DNA of 64,000 bases from Anaerolineales bacterium. Its GTDB lineage: Bacteria; Chloroflexota; Anaerolineae; Anaerolineales; Villigracilaceae. The translations under genes were made by a program, and so were the position numbers. Under the pieces are notes generated by a model. It was given only the letters and a program-made list of their open reading frames with translations, ran no database searches and was not told the DNA's origin. This document shows positions 1 to 8,169 of this stretch, piece by piece. The stretch is from positions 1 to 64,000 of the forward strand of contig JACMLM010000007.1 of assembly GCA_014379595.1 (NCBI GenBank), given 5' to 3'. The first letter of the stretch is position 1, and each line of letters starts with the position of its first letter.

Positions 1-51
1 AGTGGCAGTCGTTGAGTTGAATGATGGTGAGTGAATTTCTGTTTTTCATCA

Positions 52-474
52 TTACAAAAAGGACCTCCAGCCAGCTTCTTCCATCATTGGTCTAAAAAAT
101 ATGGTGTAGGGTCCACGGATAAGATGGGCCATAACGCCATCGTCATGTATTTTCCGAATGTTATGGTTCACCAGAACTTTTGCGAAACCCAACTGAGCCA
201 TTTCCGTCGTATCCCACTCACTGTGAATAAGGTATTCGGGCGGGCTTGGTATAGCATCCAGTGTTTTGAATAGCGGTCTCGGGTTTCTCGGCGGGTTGGC
301 TCCGAGTGTCTGCAGGGTTTCTCCCATTGACAGCGGGTCGAGCATAAAGCTGCCCACTGCGCAGACCCCGATTTGTTTTAAGATCATGTACCCGAGAAAA
401 CCAGTTGAGTCAGACAAGGCGTCCATAGTTTTGATTGCGCCTTCTTCAAATGCCTCTTCTCTTCCCGGAAACAC
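52..474 (-). pseudogene. C-terminal half of a sulfur oxygenase/reductase-like protein (probable remnant)
   Basis: The 140-residue frame resembles the C-terminal half of sulfur oxygenase/reductase (SOR): the 'FPGREEAFEEGAI' segment, 'GFLGYMILKQIGV', a 'YLIHSEW' strand and the 'GPYTIFFRPMMEEAGWR' end occur in the order known from SOR, which is normally about 310 residues. Similarity continues upstream of the GTG at 474 (residues SARSV) until an in-frame TAA at 514-516, so the GTG is probably not an original start. No ATG and no good ribosome binding site is seen. The SOR iron ligands (two His and one Glu) and catalytic Cys lie in the N-terminal half, which is absent: only about 90 bases separate this frame from the next gene. 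I read it as a decayed or truncated gene. A short dimeric alpha-beta barrel protein that is still expressed cannot be excluded. Confidence 0.55.
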
Positions 475-565
475 CGATCTCGCAGAAGATTTTTGAATTT
501 GTTTAATTAATTTTTATGTCATTATCGCCGCAAAGGGCCTTCCTGGGAACAGGTCCTACGAAATA

Positions 566-1366
566 TTATTCGCCGGCGATGTTGAGTGTGAAGGTACCAT
601 CGGGGGCATCCACCTGGGCAACGACAAAGTAATTTGTCTTTCCATCCGGGCCGGCAGCGCTCCATACCGCATAGTGTCCCGCAGACATCTCATCGGTCTG
701 GCTGGGCGCGTTGCCCCAACCTGTGTCGGCAGCCTGGGTCTGATAATACGCAAGTGTATCTTCCCATGAGGCATCCGCCGGGAGTTGGTACAGGTCATAA
801 TCAAACGTGCTAATACCGACTGACTGGGTCACTAGAAGAGCGACCGCATCCCATTGGGGTTGGTGTTCAAGCTGATCTCCCATCGGTGTGGGCTTGGGCA
901 TATTGGTTGACGAGGATGTGGTAGGAACCGCGGTTCCTGCGCCGGTCACTGGCACGCCAGCCATAAGCTCGGCGGCCACCTCCTGAGCTTTTGAGATCAA
1001 AGCAGTTGCGGCCGGTTCGCTGATCTTCTTTCCTAATTGAGCCTGCACTTGGTTGACGAAAGCTTTGATTTCATTTGCGGCCGGGTCAAATTGACCTTCC
1101 GCTACCTTTTGTCTGATGGTCTCAAGCTTTGCCAGCAGACCGTTCTCGGCCTGACCTGTGATTTCGCCGCTGGCAACGAAGTCGTTGATCATGACGATCA
1201 ACTCATCCACATTCTCAGTGGAAAGAGGAGATGCAGCGATAGCCGTCTCCAGCGTCCCTACAACATCCGCTGGTGTGGTGTCAACCAATGGGCTGGAAGG
1301 CATACAGGCAGTCAGGAAGATGGTCAACATACACATGGCAAAAATAGCCGTGGTTTTCTTTATCAT
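566..1366 (-). CDS. Secreted lipoprotein of unknown function
   Basis: 266 residues. An N-terminal signal (MIKKTTAIFAMCMLTIFLTAC) ends in a lipobox LTAC with the lipidated Cys near residue 21, so the product should be anchored on the outside of the cytoplasmic membrane. A helical region (about 35-150, rich in Ala, Glu and Gln) is followed by a Thr/Ser/Pro linker (about 145-165) and a C-terminal alpha-beta region with 'YYQTQAADTGWG', a pattern seen in small lipoprotein domains of Chloroflexota. The ATG is preceded by GGAG at 7-8 bases. It lies divergent to the kinase gene across a 380-base gap. No enzymatic motif is visible. Confidence 0.8.
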   Translation of the reverse strand: MIKKTTAIFAMCMLTIFLTACMPSSPLVDTTPADVVGTLETAIAASPLSTENVDELIVMINDFVASGEITGQAENGLLAKLETIRQKVAEGQFDPAANEIKAFVNQVQAQLGKKISEPAATALISKAQEVAAELMAGVPVTGAGTAVPTTSSSTNMPKPTPMGDQLEHQPQWDAVALLVTQSVGISTFDYDLYQLPADASWEDTLAYYQTQAADTGWGNAPSQTDEMSAGHYAVWSAAGPDGKTNYFVVAQVDAPDGTFTLNIAGE

Positions 1367-1745
1367 TTTTAATCTCCAATTATGTACAGATTCTGTGAAG
1401 GCGTGTTTCGTTCAAAAAACACATCCTTCACCAGACAGTAAGAGTACGCCAAAAGCATTTGTTCCGCATCGGCCAGTTGGGGAACCTTATTCTCGGCCAG
1501 TTGGGGGGCATCCACATTGAAACCTTAAATTAAGATATCGATCATAAAAATAAACTCGATCCACTCTCGTGCAGCATTACATTCCTCACCAATTTCAGAG
1601 GCTGCTTCGTCCAAAATCCTGTGACATGCGTAGTAGACAAATAAGATATCCAAAGTGTTATATAATCCCCTTGCATTCTATGGAAACCTTTTCAATAAAA
1701 AATCCTGTGCCTGAAAATGGCCGACAAAGAATTGGATAATGCCCG
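1367..1745. other. Intergenic region between divergent lipoprotein and kinase genes
   Basis: About 380 bases without a convincing gene. It should hold promoters for both flanking genes. A TATAAT hexamer at 1661-1666 is a candidate -10 box for the kinase gene, but no good -35 is seen at normal spacing. A 14-base direct repeat is listed separately. Confidence 0.5.
1469..1506. repeat. 14-base direct repeat TCGGCCAGTTGGGG
   Basis: Two exact copies of TCGGCCAGTTGGGG at 1469-1482 and 1493-1506, 24 bases apart start to start. Spacing of just over two helical turns would suit a dimeric regulator, but a simple duplication is equally possible. Confidence 0.55.
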
Positions 1746-3392
1746 ATGAACATAGGTCGTTATGAAATCATAAAAGAGTTGGGGCAGGGTGGAATGGCGC
1801 TTGTATATCTGGCGCGCGATCCGCTGATCAAGCGCCAGGTGGCAGTAAAAGTTCTGCCGCGTCAATTCACATTTGACCCGAAGTTCCGCGCGCGATTTCA
1901 GCATGAAGTGGAAGTGATCGCCACGCTCGAACACGCTGCCATAGTGCCAGTCTATGATTTTGGGGAATTTGAAGATCAGCCGTTCATCGTTATGCGCTAT
2001 ATCTCCGGCGGCTCGCTCGCTGACCGCCTCGGCCATGGTCCTCTTCCTATCCCTGAGATCGCTGCGCTCTTTCAACGCATCGGCTCTGCCATAGATTATG
2101 CTCACCGGCTGGGTGTGGTCCATCGCGATATCAAGCCGGGCAACATCCTGTTCGATGCGCAAGGCGAAGCATCCCTATCTGATTTTGGAATTGCCAAGCT
2201 TACAGAATCCACGGCGGCTTTTACCGGTACAGGCGGCATGATCGGCACGCCCACCTATATGAGTCCCGAACAGGCGCTCGGTGGGAAGAACGTGGATGGC
2301 CGCTCTGATATTTATTCATTGGGCGTCGTGCTCTTCGAAGCTCTCAGCGGGCAGCCTCCTTTCAATGGCGATACTCCCATGGGCGTGGCGGTCGCTCATA
2401 TCAACCAGCCAGTGCCAAGCCTGCTTGAGCGCCAGCCAGATTTGCCACCCAGGTTTGAGGCAGTCATCCGCAAAGCCCTGGATAAAGACCCCGCCAAACG
2501 TTTCCAAACAGCCAGTGAGCTTGCCAAAGCCATTAACGATACTGGCATGAGACCCATAGATGGAACGATTGTTGAACAACCTGCGGGTACTCTGAACAAA
2601 CCAGTACACGGGACAATTCTCGAAGCTTATAGCCCGCCTCCCACTCCGCCTCCACCTGTTTCTGTTCAAAGTGCCTATCCTTCATCCATGCCATCACAAC
2701 CTATTGCAAAGAAGTCGGCCATGCCAAAGATACTTGGCTTTGGAGGTATAGGTGTTTTGGCTTTGTGCTTGTGCGTTGGGGTAATTGGTAGCTATGCTTC
2801 CGGTCTCATTCCAAATCCATTTGCCAGCCCTACGGAAATAGCAAACACCGTTGCTTCTGAAACTCCAGCTTTGAGCAGCGATGCCACAGAAACAGCTCTG
2901 CCCACTTCTGAACCCACCATCGCACCTACAGATGAAATCGCTATCCCATCAGAACCTACTACAGAGGTTGCGTTCGAAGGAGATGCGGGTGCATCTTCAA
3001 CATTTGATCCAGCATTTCCTCCCTCATTGGTAATCGATGGAGATCTAACTACCTCCTGGCTCTCTGCTGGGCCAGATGGAGATGGCACCTCCACTTTTGT
3101 GTGGACAGGAATTCAAGAAGATTTAGTTTATTCAATAGAGTTAATTTCAAATCGTGAAAATCAAGAATCTGAATTCCGCACTAACTATGGTTTTGGAGAA
3201 GTAACCATTCAGCTATTCAATGCAGCCGATGATATGGTTTTTGAAGAAACTGTGAATTTAGATGGAACTCCAGACCCTGATGTTATTGTGTATCCTAATG
3301 TAGTCGGTCAATGGGTCTGGCTAATCCTTAGAGGCAGCGAAGCTTCTAATTCCAGCGGTTTTGCAGAACTAAGAGTTAACGTGGTGAGATAG
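1746..3392 (+). CDS. PknB-type transmembrane Ser/Thr protein kinase with C-terminal sugar-binding-like domain
   Basis: 548 residues. The kinase domain fills about residues 1-265: glycine loop GQGGMALVY (12-20), invariant Lys in VAVKVL, catalytic loop HRDIKPGN, metal-binding DFG in SDFGIAKL, and activation segment GTPTYMSPEQ. A Pro-rich linker (about 300-325, PPPTPPPPVSV) leads to one membrane helix (about 330-352) and a Thr/Glu/Ser-rich stalk. The external C-terminal domain (about 410-548) has 'LVIDGDLTTSWLSAG' and ends in a beta-rich segment like discoidin/NADase-type glycan-binding domains. There are no PASTA repeats, unlike classical PknB. The likely role is sensing an extracellular ligand and phosphorylating cytoplasmic targets; the FHA proteins at 43.6-44.9 kb are plausible partners but are far away. 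Confidence 0.9.
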   Translation: MNIGRYEIIKELGQGGMALVYLARDPLIKRQVAVKVLPRQFTFDPKFRARFQHEVEVIATLEHAAIVPVYDFGEFEDQPFIVMRYISGGSLADRLGHGPLPIPEIAALFQRIGSAIDYAHRLGVVHRDIKPGNILFDAQGEASLSDFGIAKLTESTAAFTGTGGMIGTPTYMSPEQALGGKNVDGRSDIYSLGVVLFEALSGQPPFNGDTPMGVAVAHINQPVPSLLERQPDLPPRFEAVIRKALDKDPAKRFQTASELAKAINDTGMRPIDGTIVEQPAGTLNKPVHGTILEAYSPPPTPPPPVSVQSAYPSSMPSQPIAKKSAMPKILGFGGIGVLALCLCVGVIGSYASGLIPNPFASPTEIANTVASETPALSSDATETALPTSEPTIAPTDEIAIPSEPTTEVAFEGDAGASSTFDPAFPPSLVIDGDLTTSWLSAGPDGDGTSTFVWTGIQEDLVYSIELISNRENQESEFRTNYGFGEVTIQLFNAADDMVFEETVNLDGTPDPDVIVYPNVVGQWVWLILRGSEASNSSGFAELRVNVVR

Positions 3393-3395
3393 GTT

Positions 3396-6300
3396 TTAGC
3401 TCCTCTTCAAACGTTCGCTCACCAACTCCAGCGGATGCTTCGCCTCGATCCCCGTCCCATGTTGAATTTGAATCCTGCAAGCTGAGCCAGTTGAGACAAC
3501 CCCCACCCGTCCTCCCCCAAATCCGACATTTGACAATTGGCTATTATTCAAACTTTTTATGTCGGATTTGGGGGAGGTGCCCGCGAGGGCGGAGGGGGTC
3601 TGTTCTCTTAATTTCTTAAACAACTTCAACTCCCCTATTTGCATCGAAAGCTCATAATGATCGGCATCATATCCAAACGTGCCGGCCATGCCGCAACAGC
3701 CTGCATCGATCAAGTCCACGTCAAAGCCAGCCATGCGCAGCATCTCTACAGTAGCGGCAGCGCCCGAAGGCAGGCCATCGTCAGCAGGTCCCTCGGCGTG
3801 TTGGTGACAGTGTGGATGAAAAACAACGATGTCATTGCGAGAAGGGTGATCTTTCCGACGAAGCAATCTCTCTTCAATTTTATCGGATTGTCCCCAAGTG
3901 CCTACACGCAAAAGGAATTCATCCACCAACCAGACGTTCTTCGTAAGGGATTCAATCTCTGCGCGGCGCTCTGGCAGCAAAGCAACATATTCATGTTTGA
4001 GGCAATACACCTCAGGAGGTTCGCATCCGACCACGCTCAAGCCTGATCCGTTATCAATCGCTTTGATCGCATTTAAAACTTTCCCTGCATGGTCACGCGC
4101 CTGCTCAATAAATCCCTTGGATAAAAACGAAGCACCCGCCCCGATGATCGGCAGCACTTTTACGTCATACCCTAGTGCATTCAAAATATCGATCGCGGCC
4201 TCTTTCACCTGTGGCTCAAGATATTCTGAAAACACATCTGATAAAAAGATAACTTGCTTATTTGAGCGCATGTCACGCTTGAAGCGTGACCTACGTTTGA
4301 ATGTCGGTAATGGTCTTTTGTCTGTAATGCCAAGCACCTTTGTAGCCAACTTGCTCGACCATCTCATCTTCATAAACACATTCGCCAACGGCGCAATAGG
4401 AGCCAGCCATTTTGAAATCACATGAAAATATCCAAATAGATAATCATGCAGCGGCCTGCGATGCGACTTGTAATATTGATTCATGAATTCATATTTCAAT
4501 CTCGGCATATCCACGCCACTTGGGCATTCTGAAGTACAGCCTTTGCATGCGAGGCATAAGTCCAATGTTTGAAAAGTTGCTTGTGTTAATTGCTCTTTAC
4601 GTATTACGGATTGAGTATTACGTAAATCGCGATCCGTAATTATTTCGCGCAAAAGATTTGCCCTTCCTCGCGTGCTAAACGCTTCGTCTTTCGTGGCCTG
4701 AAATGATGGGCACATCACGCCAGTCGATTTCCTGCACACACCTTGACCATTACATTGCTCTATCGCACCAGCTAGTCCGCGCTGATGCTCGAAATGCAAC
4801 GCTGAATCCCAAACCTTGATGTTGTAGCTTTCGCCAAAGCGCAAATGTGTATCCATGGGCGGCGCGTCAAACATTTTCTTTGGGTTCAATAAGTTATCAG
4901 GGTCAGCAGCCTTCTTCAAAGAACGCATGGCATCGGTCAATTCTTTTCCATACGTCTTTTCAATAAACTCACCCGAAACAATTCCATCGCCATGCTCACT
5001 GCTCATCGAGCCGCCGAGTCGCATGGTTAATGCAAAAACCTGTTCAACAATACTTCGCATGGCACGCACACCTTCACCGCGCATCAAATCCAACACGGGG
5101 CGAATATGCAAACAACCACCCGAAGCATGTGCATAAATCCCCGCATACGTTCCGTGCGCATCCAATATCTTTTCCACCTCACGCACAAACTCGCCCAAGC
5201 GCTCCACTGGAATTGCACAATCTTCAATAAAAGCAATTGGCCTTGCAGACTGCGGGCGCGAATCTAAAATTCCCAACCCCATCTTGCGGATGTTCCACAC
5301 GCGGCTCTGTTCTTCTGCAGACTCGGCAATGGTCAACACATTTCCCAAACTGCGAACCGCATCTTTCAAAGCCGACGGCTGGTCACCGCTAAATTCGACT
5401 ACGAGCACCGCAGCAGGGTCGCCGACGATCCATCCCATCTGACGCGCGCCTGCAGGGACGCTCCGCGCCAAATGCAGAATCATTTGCGGAATCAACTCGA
5501 TGGCACTTGGTTTGAATTCCAACAAACGCGGCAGGTCATCACAAGCCTCGACAATACTTTGATAAGCCAACACGCCGAGAATAGTATGCTTTGGCTTAGC
5601 AACAAGGTTTACTTTCATCTTACGAATGACAGCCAGAGTCCCTTCACTGCCAGCCAGTAAAGGTGCCAAGTTCACATGGGACGATTGACGATAGACTGTG
5701 GACGATAAACCATAATCATTTGTGTCCCACTGCGGCGGCGATGATGGACTCCATGGCAACAAATAATTTAATCTATATCCCGCTGAGTTACGCCATGATT
5801 TCGGGTAATTTTGTTTTATGGTTTCAGAATATTTCTTACTAATTTCATTTACAACAGAAACGATATTAGATAATCGCCCCCCACTTTCCAATTCACTATT
5901 CCCTATTCCCCATTCCCCCAAACTTCCATCACTCAAAATCACATTCGCTGAAATCAAATGATCTGCACTCATGCCATACAAAATAGAATGTGCACCTGTG
6001 GCATTGTTTCCGATCACACCGCCCATCGTGGCGCGTTCTGCAGAAGCAGGGTCAGGGCCGAACATCAATCCATGCTTGGATGCGGCGCGATTTAAATCTG
6101 AAAGAATAACACCTGGCTCTACAATGGCTGAATGAGTTTCAGGATTGATATCAATAATAGAATCAAGATAACGTGAGCAATCTAAAATTAAGGCTTCGCC
6201 AATTGCCTGCCCGCCCAGGGATGATCCCGCTCCACGAGGCAGAATGGGAATTTTATATTTGGCGGCTAACTCAACGGCAGAGATCAAATCATCTTGTGTC

Positions 6301-6440
6301 TTGGGAATCCCAACCCCAAGCGGCTCGATCTGATAGATCGAAGCATCAGTGGAATATAAAGCTCTCGAAGCAGAATCAAGGCGAAGGTCACCTGTGAAGC
6401 GTTTTTTTAATTCACGCAAAAAATCAGAAGAGATATTCAT
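3396..6440 (-). CDS. FAD-linked oxidase fused to Fe-S/CCG domains (YdiJ / GlcD-GlcF type)
   Basis: 1014 residues. Residues about 30-210 form the FAD-binding PCMH domain (PILPRGAGSSLGGQA; ATMGGVIGNNATGAHS). About 215-545 form the FAD-oxidase C-terminal domain (HASGGCLHIRP, SSEHGDGIVSGE). From about 560 comes a 4Fe-4S region (GQGVCRKSTGVMCPS; LCLACKGCTSECPSGVD), followed by CCG cysteine-rich parts (HPHCHQHA, DAGCCGMAGTFGY, STGSACRIQIQHGT). This order and length match E. coli YdiJ and related D-2-hydroxyacid dehydrogenases, which pass electrons from D-lactate or D-2-hydroxyglutarate to an acceptor. The substrate here is not determined. At least six segments of the reading frame are made of repeat-like DNA and insert residues between conserved blocks (listed individually), yet the frame stays open. 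The ATG at 6440 has no clear ribosome binding site. Confidence 0.9.
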   Translation of the reverse strand: MNISSDFLRELKKRFTGDLRLDSASRALYSTDASIYQIEPLGVGIPKTQDDLISAVELAAKYKIPILPRGAGSSLGGQAIGEALILDCSRYLDSIIDINPETHSAIVEPGVILSDLNRAASKHGLMFGPDPASAERATMGGVIGNNATGAHSILYGMSADHLISANVILSDGSLGEWGIGNSELESGGRLSNIVSVVNEISKKYSETIKQNYPKSWRNSAGYRLNYLLPWSPSSPPQWDTNDYGLSSTVYRQSSHVNLAPLLAGSEGTLAVIRKMKVNLVAKPKHTILGVLAYQSIVEACDDLPRLLEFKPSAIELIPQMILHLARSVPAGARQMGWIVGDPAAVLVVEFSGDQPSALKDAVRSLGNVLTIAESAEEQSRVWNIRKMGLGILDSRPQSARPIAFIEDCAIPVERLGEFVREVEKILDAHGTYAGIYAHASGGCLHIRPVLDLMRGEGVRAMRSIVEQVFALTMRLGGSMSSEHGDGIVSGEFIEKTYGKELTDAMRSLKKAADPDNLLNPKKMFDAPPMDTHLRFGESYNIKVWDSALHFEHQRGLAGAIEQCNGQGVCRKSTGVMCPSFQATKDEAFSTRGRANLLREIITDRDLRNTQSVIRKEQLTQATFQTLDLCLACKGCTSECPSGVDMPRLKYEFMNQYYKSHRRPLHDYLFGYFHVISKWLAPIAPLANVFMKMRWSSKLATKVLGITDKRPLPTFKRRSRFKRDMRSNKQVIFLSDVFSEYLEPQVKEAAIDILNALGYDVKVLPIIGAGASFLSKGFIEQARDHAGKVLNAIKAIDNGSGLSVVGCEPPEVYCLKHEYVALLPERRAEIESLTKNVWLVDEFLLRVGTWGQSDKIEERLLRRKDHPSRNDIVVFHPHCHQHAEGPADDGLPSGAAATVEMLRMAGFDVDLIDAGCCGMAGTFGYDADHYELSMQIGELKLFKKLREQTPSALAGTSPKSDIKSLNNSQLSNVGFGGGRVGVVSTGSACRIQIQHGTGIEAKHPLELVSERLKRS
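3501..3604. repeat. In-frame palindromic insertion (19-bp perfect arms) in the FAD oxidase gene
   Basis: Perfect inverted repeat: 3511-3529 pairs with 3559-3577 (CCTCCCCCAAATCCGACAT and its complement), with a 29-base loop. Flanking G/C-rich sequence extends the similarity imperfectly. It encodes roughly residues 945-980 of the host protein, a stretch of low-complexity composition that separates the conserved KLFKKLREQ and STGSACR blocks, so it appears to be an insertion tolerated in frame. Confidence 0.8.
3831..3870. repeat. GTCATTGCGAG...GACGAAGCAATCTC dispersed repeat inside the FAD oxidase gene
   Basis: The 40-base segment starts GTCATTGCGAG and ends CGACGAAGCAATCTC, with ATTGC/GCAAT termini. 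From memory this matches a family of dispersed intergenic repeats common in several bacterial phyla. Here it lies inside a coding frame and encodes about residues 857-870 (ERLLRRKDHPSRND), just before the conserved FHPHCH motif. Confidence 0.65.
4272..4290. repeat. Small perfect hairpin GTCACGCTT-G-AAGCGTGAC inside the FAD oxidase gene
   Basis: Nine-base arms (4272-4280 and 4282-4290) with a one-base loop. The motif resembles a dispersed GTCACGCTTnAAGCGTGACC repeat. It encodes a basic segment (SRFKRD, about residues 717-724) between the conserved Fe-S region and the CCG part. Confidence 0.6.
4603..4640. repeat. ATTACGGAT/ATCCGTAAT inverted repeat inside the FAD oxidase gene
   Basis: Nine-base arms ATTACGGAT (4603-4611) and ATCCGTAAT (4632-4640) flank a loop that itself holds a second ATTACGTAA motif. 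It encodes about residues 601-613 (TDRDLRNTQSVIR), between conserved Fe-S segments of the host protein. Confidence 0.6.
5678..5713. repeat. GACGAT-rich direct repeat inside the FAD oxidase gene
   Basis: Three copies of GACGAT (5680-5685, 5687-5692, 5701-5706) lie within GACTGTGGACGATAAACC-type sequence, a pattern that resembles dispersed GACTATGGACGATAG repeats. It encodes about residues 243-255 (GLSSTVYRQSSHV), which interrupt the FAD domain region. Confidence 0.55.
5886..5920. repeat. ATTCCCTATTCCCCATTCCCC short tandem repeat inside the FAD oxidase gene
   Basis: Near-heptameric units of the ATTCACT/ATTCCCT/ATTCCCC type run in tandem. On the gene strand they encode about residues 174-186 (GEWGIGNSELESG), placed between the conserved SANVILSDGS and ISKKYSETI segments. 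It resembles GGGAATAG-type short tandem repeats known from other bacteria. Confidence 0.6.
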
Positions 6441-6522
6441 AAATTTGATTTTAACTTAAGATAACATCTCAACCCCTTATTATCATAGTAAAATCTTCTT
6501 GTCAGGAAGTCAAGGACAAAAG

Positions 6523-8154
6523 ATGCAATACACAATAAAATCTACTGCAACTATTTACACACAACAATTAGCCAATTTCCTAATACAAACAATAAAAAGC
6601 CACTGGCTTTTTATTGTAATTTTAACAGTGGGAATATTTGCTCGCATATGGGATTTTAACAACGTACCTCCTGGTTTGAATCCAGACGAAGCTTCAATTG
6701 GAGTTGAAGCTTACTATCTTTACAAATTCGGAATGGACAGAAATGGAATATCTTATCCTGTTCACTTGATATCCTGGGGCAGCGGTCAAAATGCTCTCTA
6801 CGCTTATATGATTATTCCGTTCATTGTCTTGAGAGGATTGACTACTGAAGCGATTCGACTCCCAATGATAGTTTCGGGCATTCTATCCTTGCCATTGATG
6901 TACTATGTAGGGAAACGACTATTCGGAATTAAATATGCATTAGTTGCCATGTTCTTTATGGCAATTTCTCCATGGCACATTGTGAACACACGCTGGGCAG
7001 TCGAGTCAAATATATTACCATTTATATTTTTGACCGGGTTTGCTTTTTTTCTTGCAGCCAGCAATAACGGCAGGTGGTTTATACCTGCGTCTGCTTGTTT
7101 TGCTCTTTGTTTATATGCTTATGGAACTGCCTATGTAGCCATTCCCATTTTCATGGTACTTGGCATTTCAGCAGTGGTTTATTTAAAAAAAATAGAAACT
7201 AAATATATCATTTCAGGGTTATTGCTTTTTTTTCTATTTGCTCTGCCCATTATCCTTTTTGTCATCATTAATACCTTCAAATTGGATGCTATTCATATTG
7301 GAAGTGTTACGGTACCACGCCTGCCTGTAGAGGCGCGCTACGAATCCCTGGCAGTAGTTTTCGAAAAATCTCCCGTAAATGCCGTGGTCAATAATTTAGC
7401 TATTATGTTGAATCTTCTCTGGAAGCAAGAGGATAATTTTGCGTGGAATTTTGTTGAGCCATTTGGCTATTTTTACAAACTAACCTTCCCACTGGTAGTA
7501 ATTGGATTTTTCTTTCTAACGATCTCTTTCAAAAGCGGGGAAGAAAATATATTCGAACGCTGGCTTTTATTTTCATGGATAATTTCATCGATATTCATTG
7601 GAATTGTACACCCCGTCAATCTAACTCGAATCAACCTAATTTTCATTCCAATCCTGTTTTGCCTAGTTATCTGTTTAATTGAATTCAATAAACGCATTAA
7701 ATATATATTTCCTGGAGCCCTTGTCATACTATTTTGCGCATTCATATTATTCACCCTGGCTTATCATGGCGACACCTATCAAAAACGAGCCGACGAGGTC
7801 TTCAACGCAGGAATCATTCCTGCCATTGAATATGCAAATGAAAATACCAGTTCATTAATATGCATTTCGGAACAAACCCGCTTTGCATACATTTATATCC
7901 TACTGGTTAAAAATTTTCACCCGTCAGAATATCTGGATCGAATTGAATGGCTTCTGCCCAGTGCTCATCCACTTGACCCTGCCAGATCTCCAAGAGCTTT
8001 GGGATCATTTCGATTCAGACTTTCAGATTGTATCGAAGAACCAAATGCTGTATTTGTTCTAAAATTAAAAGAAACGCCTCCCAACCTGGAAATCAACTAC
8101 AAAATCAGGAAATTTACAAAATATCAAGTTTATCTACCAAAGATTGCTCCTTAA
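6523..8154 (+). CDS. GT-C membrane glycosyltransferase (ArnT/PMT-like, GT39 type)
   Basis: 543 residues from the ATG at 6523, which has AAGGA six bases upstream; a TTG at 6499 is less likely. After the first membrane helix comes NPDEASIGVEAYY, the acidic first-loop motif of GT-C enzymes that take sugar from a polyprenyl-phosphate donor. About 11-12 hydrophobic segments follow, then a soluble C-terminal tail (about 430-543). The reaction is inferred as transfer of a sugar from undecaprenyl-phosphate-sugar to an external glycan or protein. It is divergent from the FAD oxidase gene and convergent with the next membrane transferase. Confidence 0.8.
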   Translation: MQYTIKSTATIYTQQLANFLIQTIKSHWLFIVILTVGIFARIWDFNNVPPGLNPDEASIGVEAYYLYKFGMDRNGISYPVHLISWGSGQNALYAYMIIPFIVLRGLTTEAIRLPMIVSGILSLPLMYYVGKRLFGIKYALVAMFFMAISPWHIVNTRWAVESNILPFIFLTGFAFFLAASNNGRWFIPASACFALCLYAYGTAYVAIPIFMVLGISAVVYLKKIETKYIISGLLLFFLFALPIILFVIINTFKLDAIHIGSVTVPRLPVEARYESLAVVFEKSPVNAVVNNLAIMLNLLWKQEDNFAWNFVEPFGYFYKLTFPLVVIGFFFLTISFKSGEENIFERWLLFSWIISSIFIGIVHPVNLTRINLIFIPILFCLVICLIEFNKRIKYIFPGALVILFCAFILFTLAYHGDTYQKRADEVFNAGIIPAIEYANENTSSLICISEQTRFAYIYILLVKNFHPSEYLDRIEWLLPSAHPLDPARSPRALGSFRFRLSDCIEEPNAVFVLKLKETPPNLEINYKIRKFTKYQVYLPKIAP

Positions 8155-8169
8155 AATGCCTTTGCACTG

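Noticed and set aside
266..496. Plus-strand frame antisense to the SOR-like remnant
   Set aside because: The minus-strand frame shows clear family similarity, and the plus frame shows none.
1158..1520. Plus-strand frame of 120 residues across the lipoprotein start and intergenic region
   Set aside because: It overlaps the signal peptide of the lipoprotein on the other strand and has no recognisable motif or ribosome binding site.
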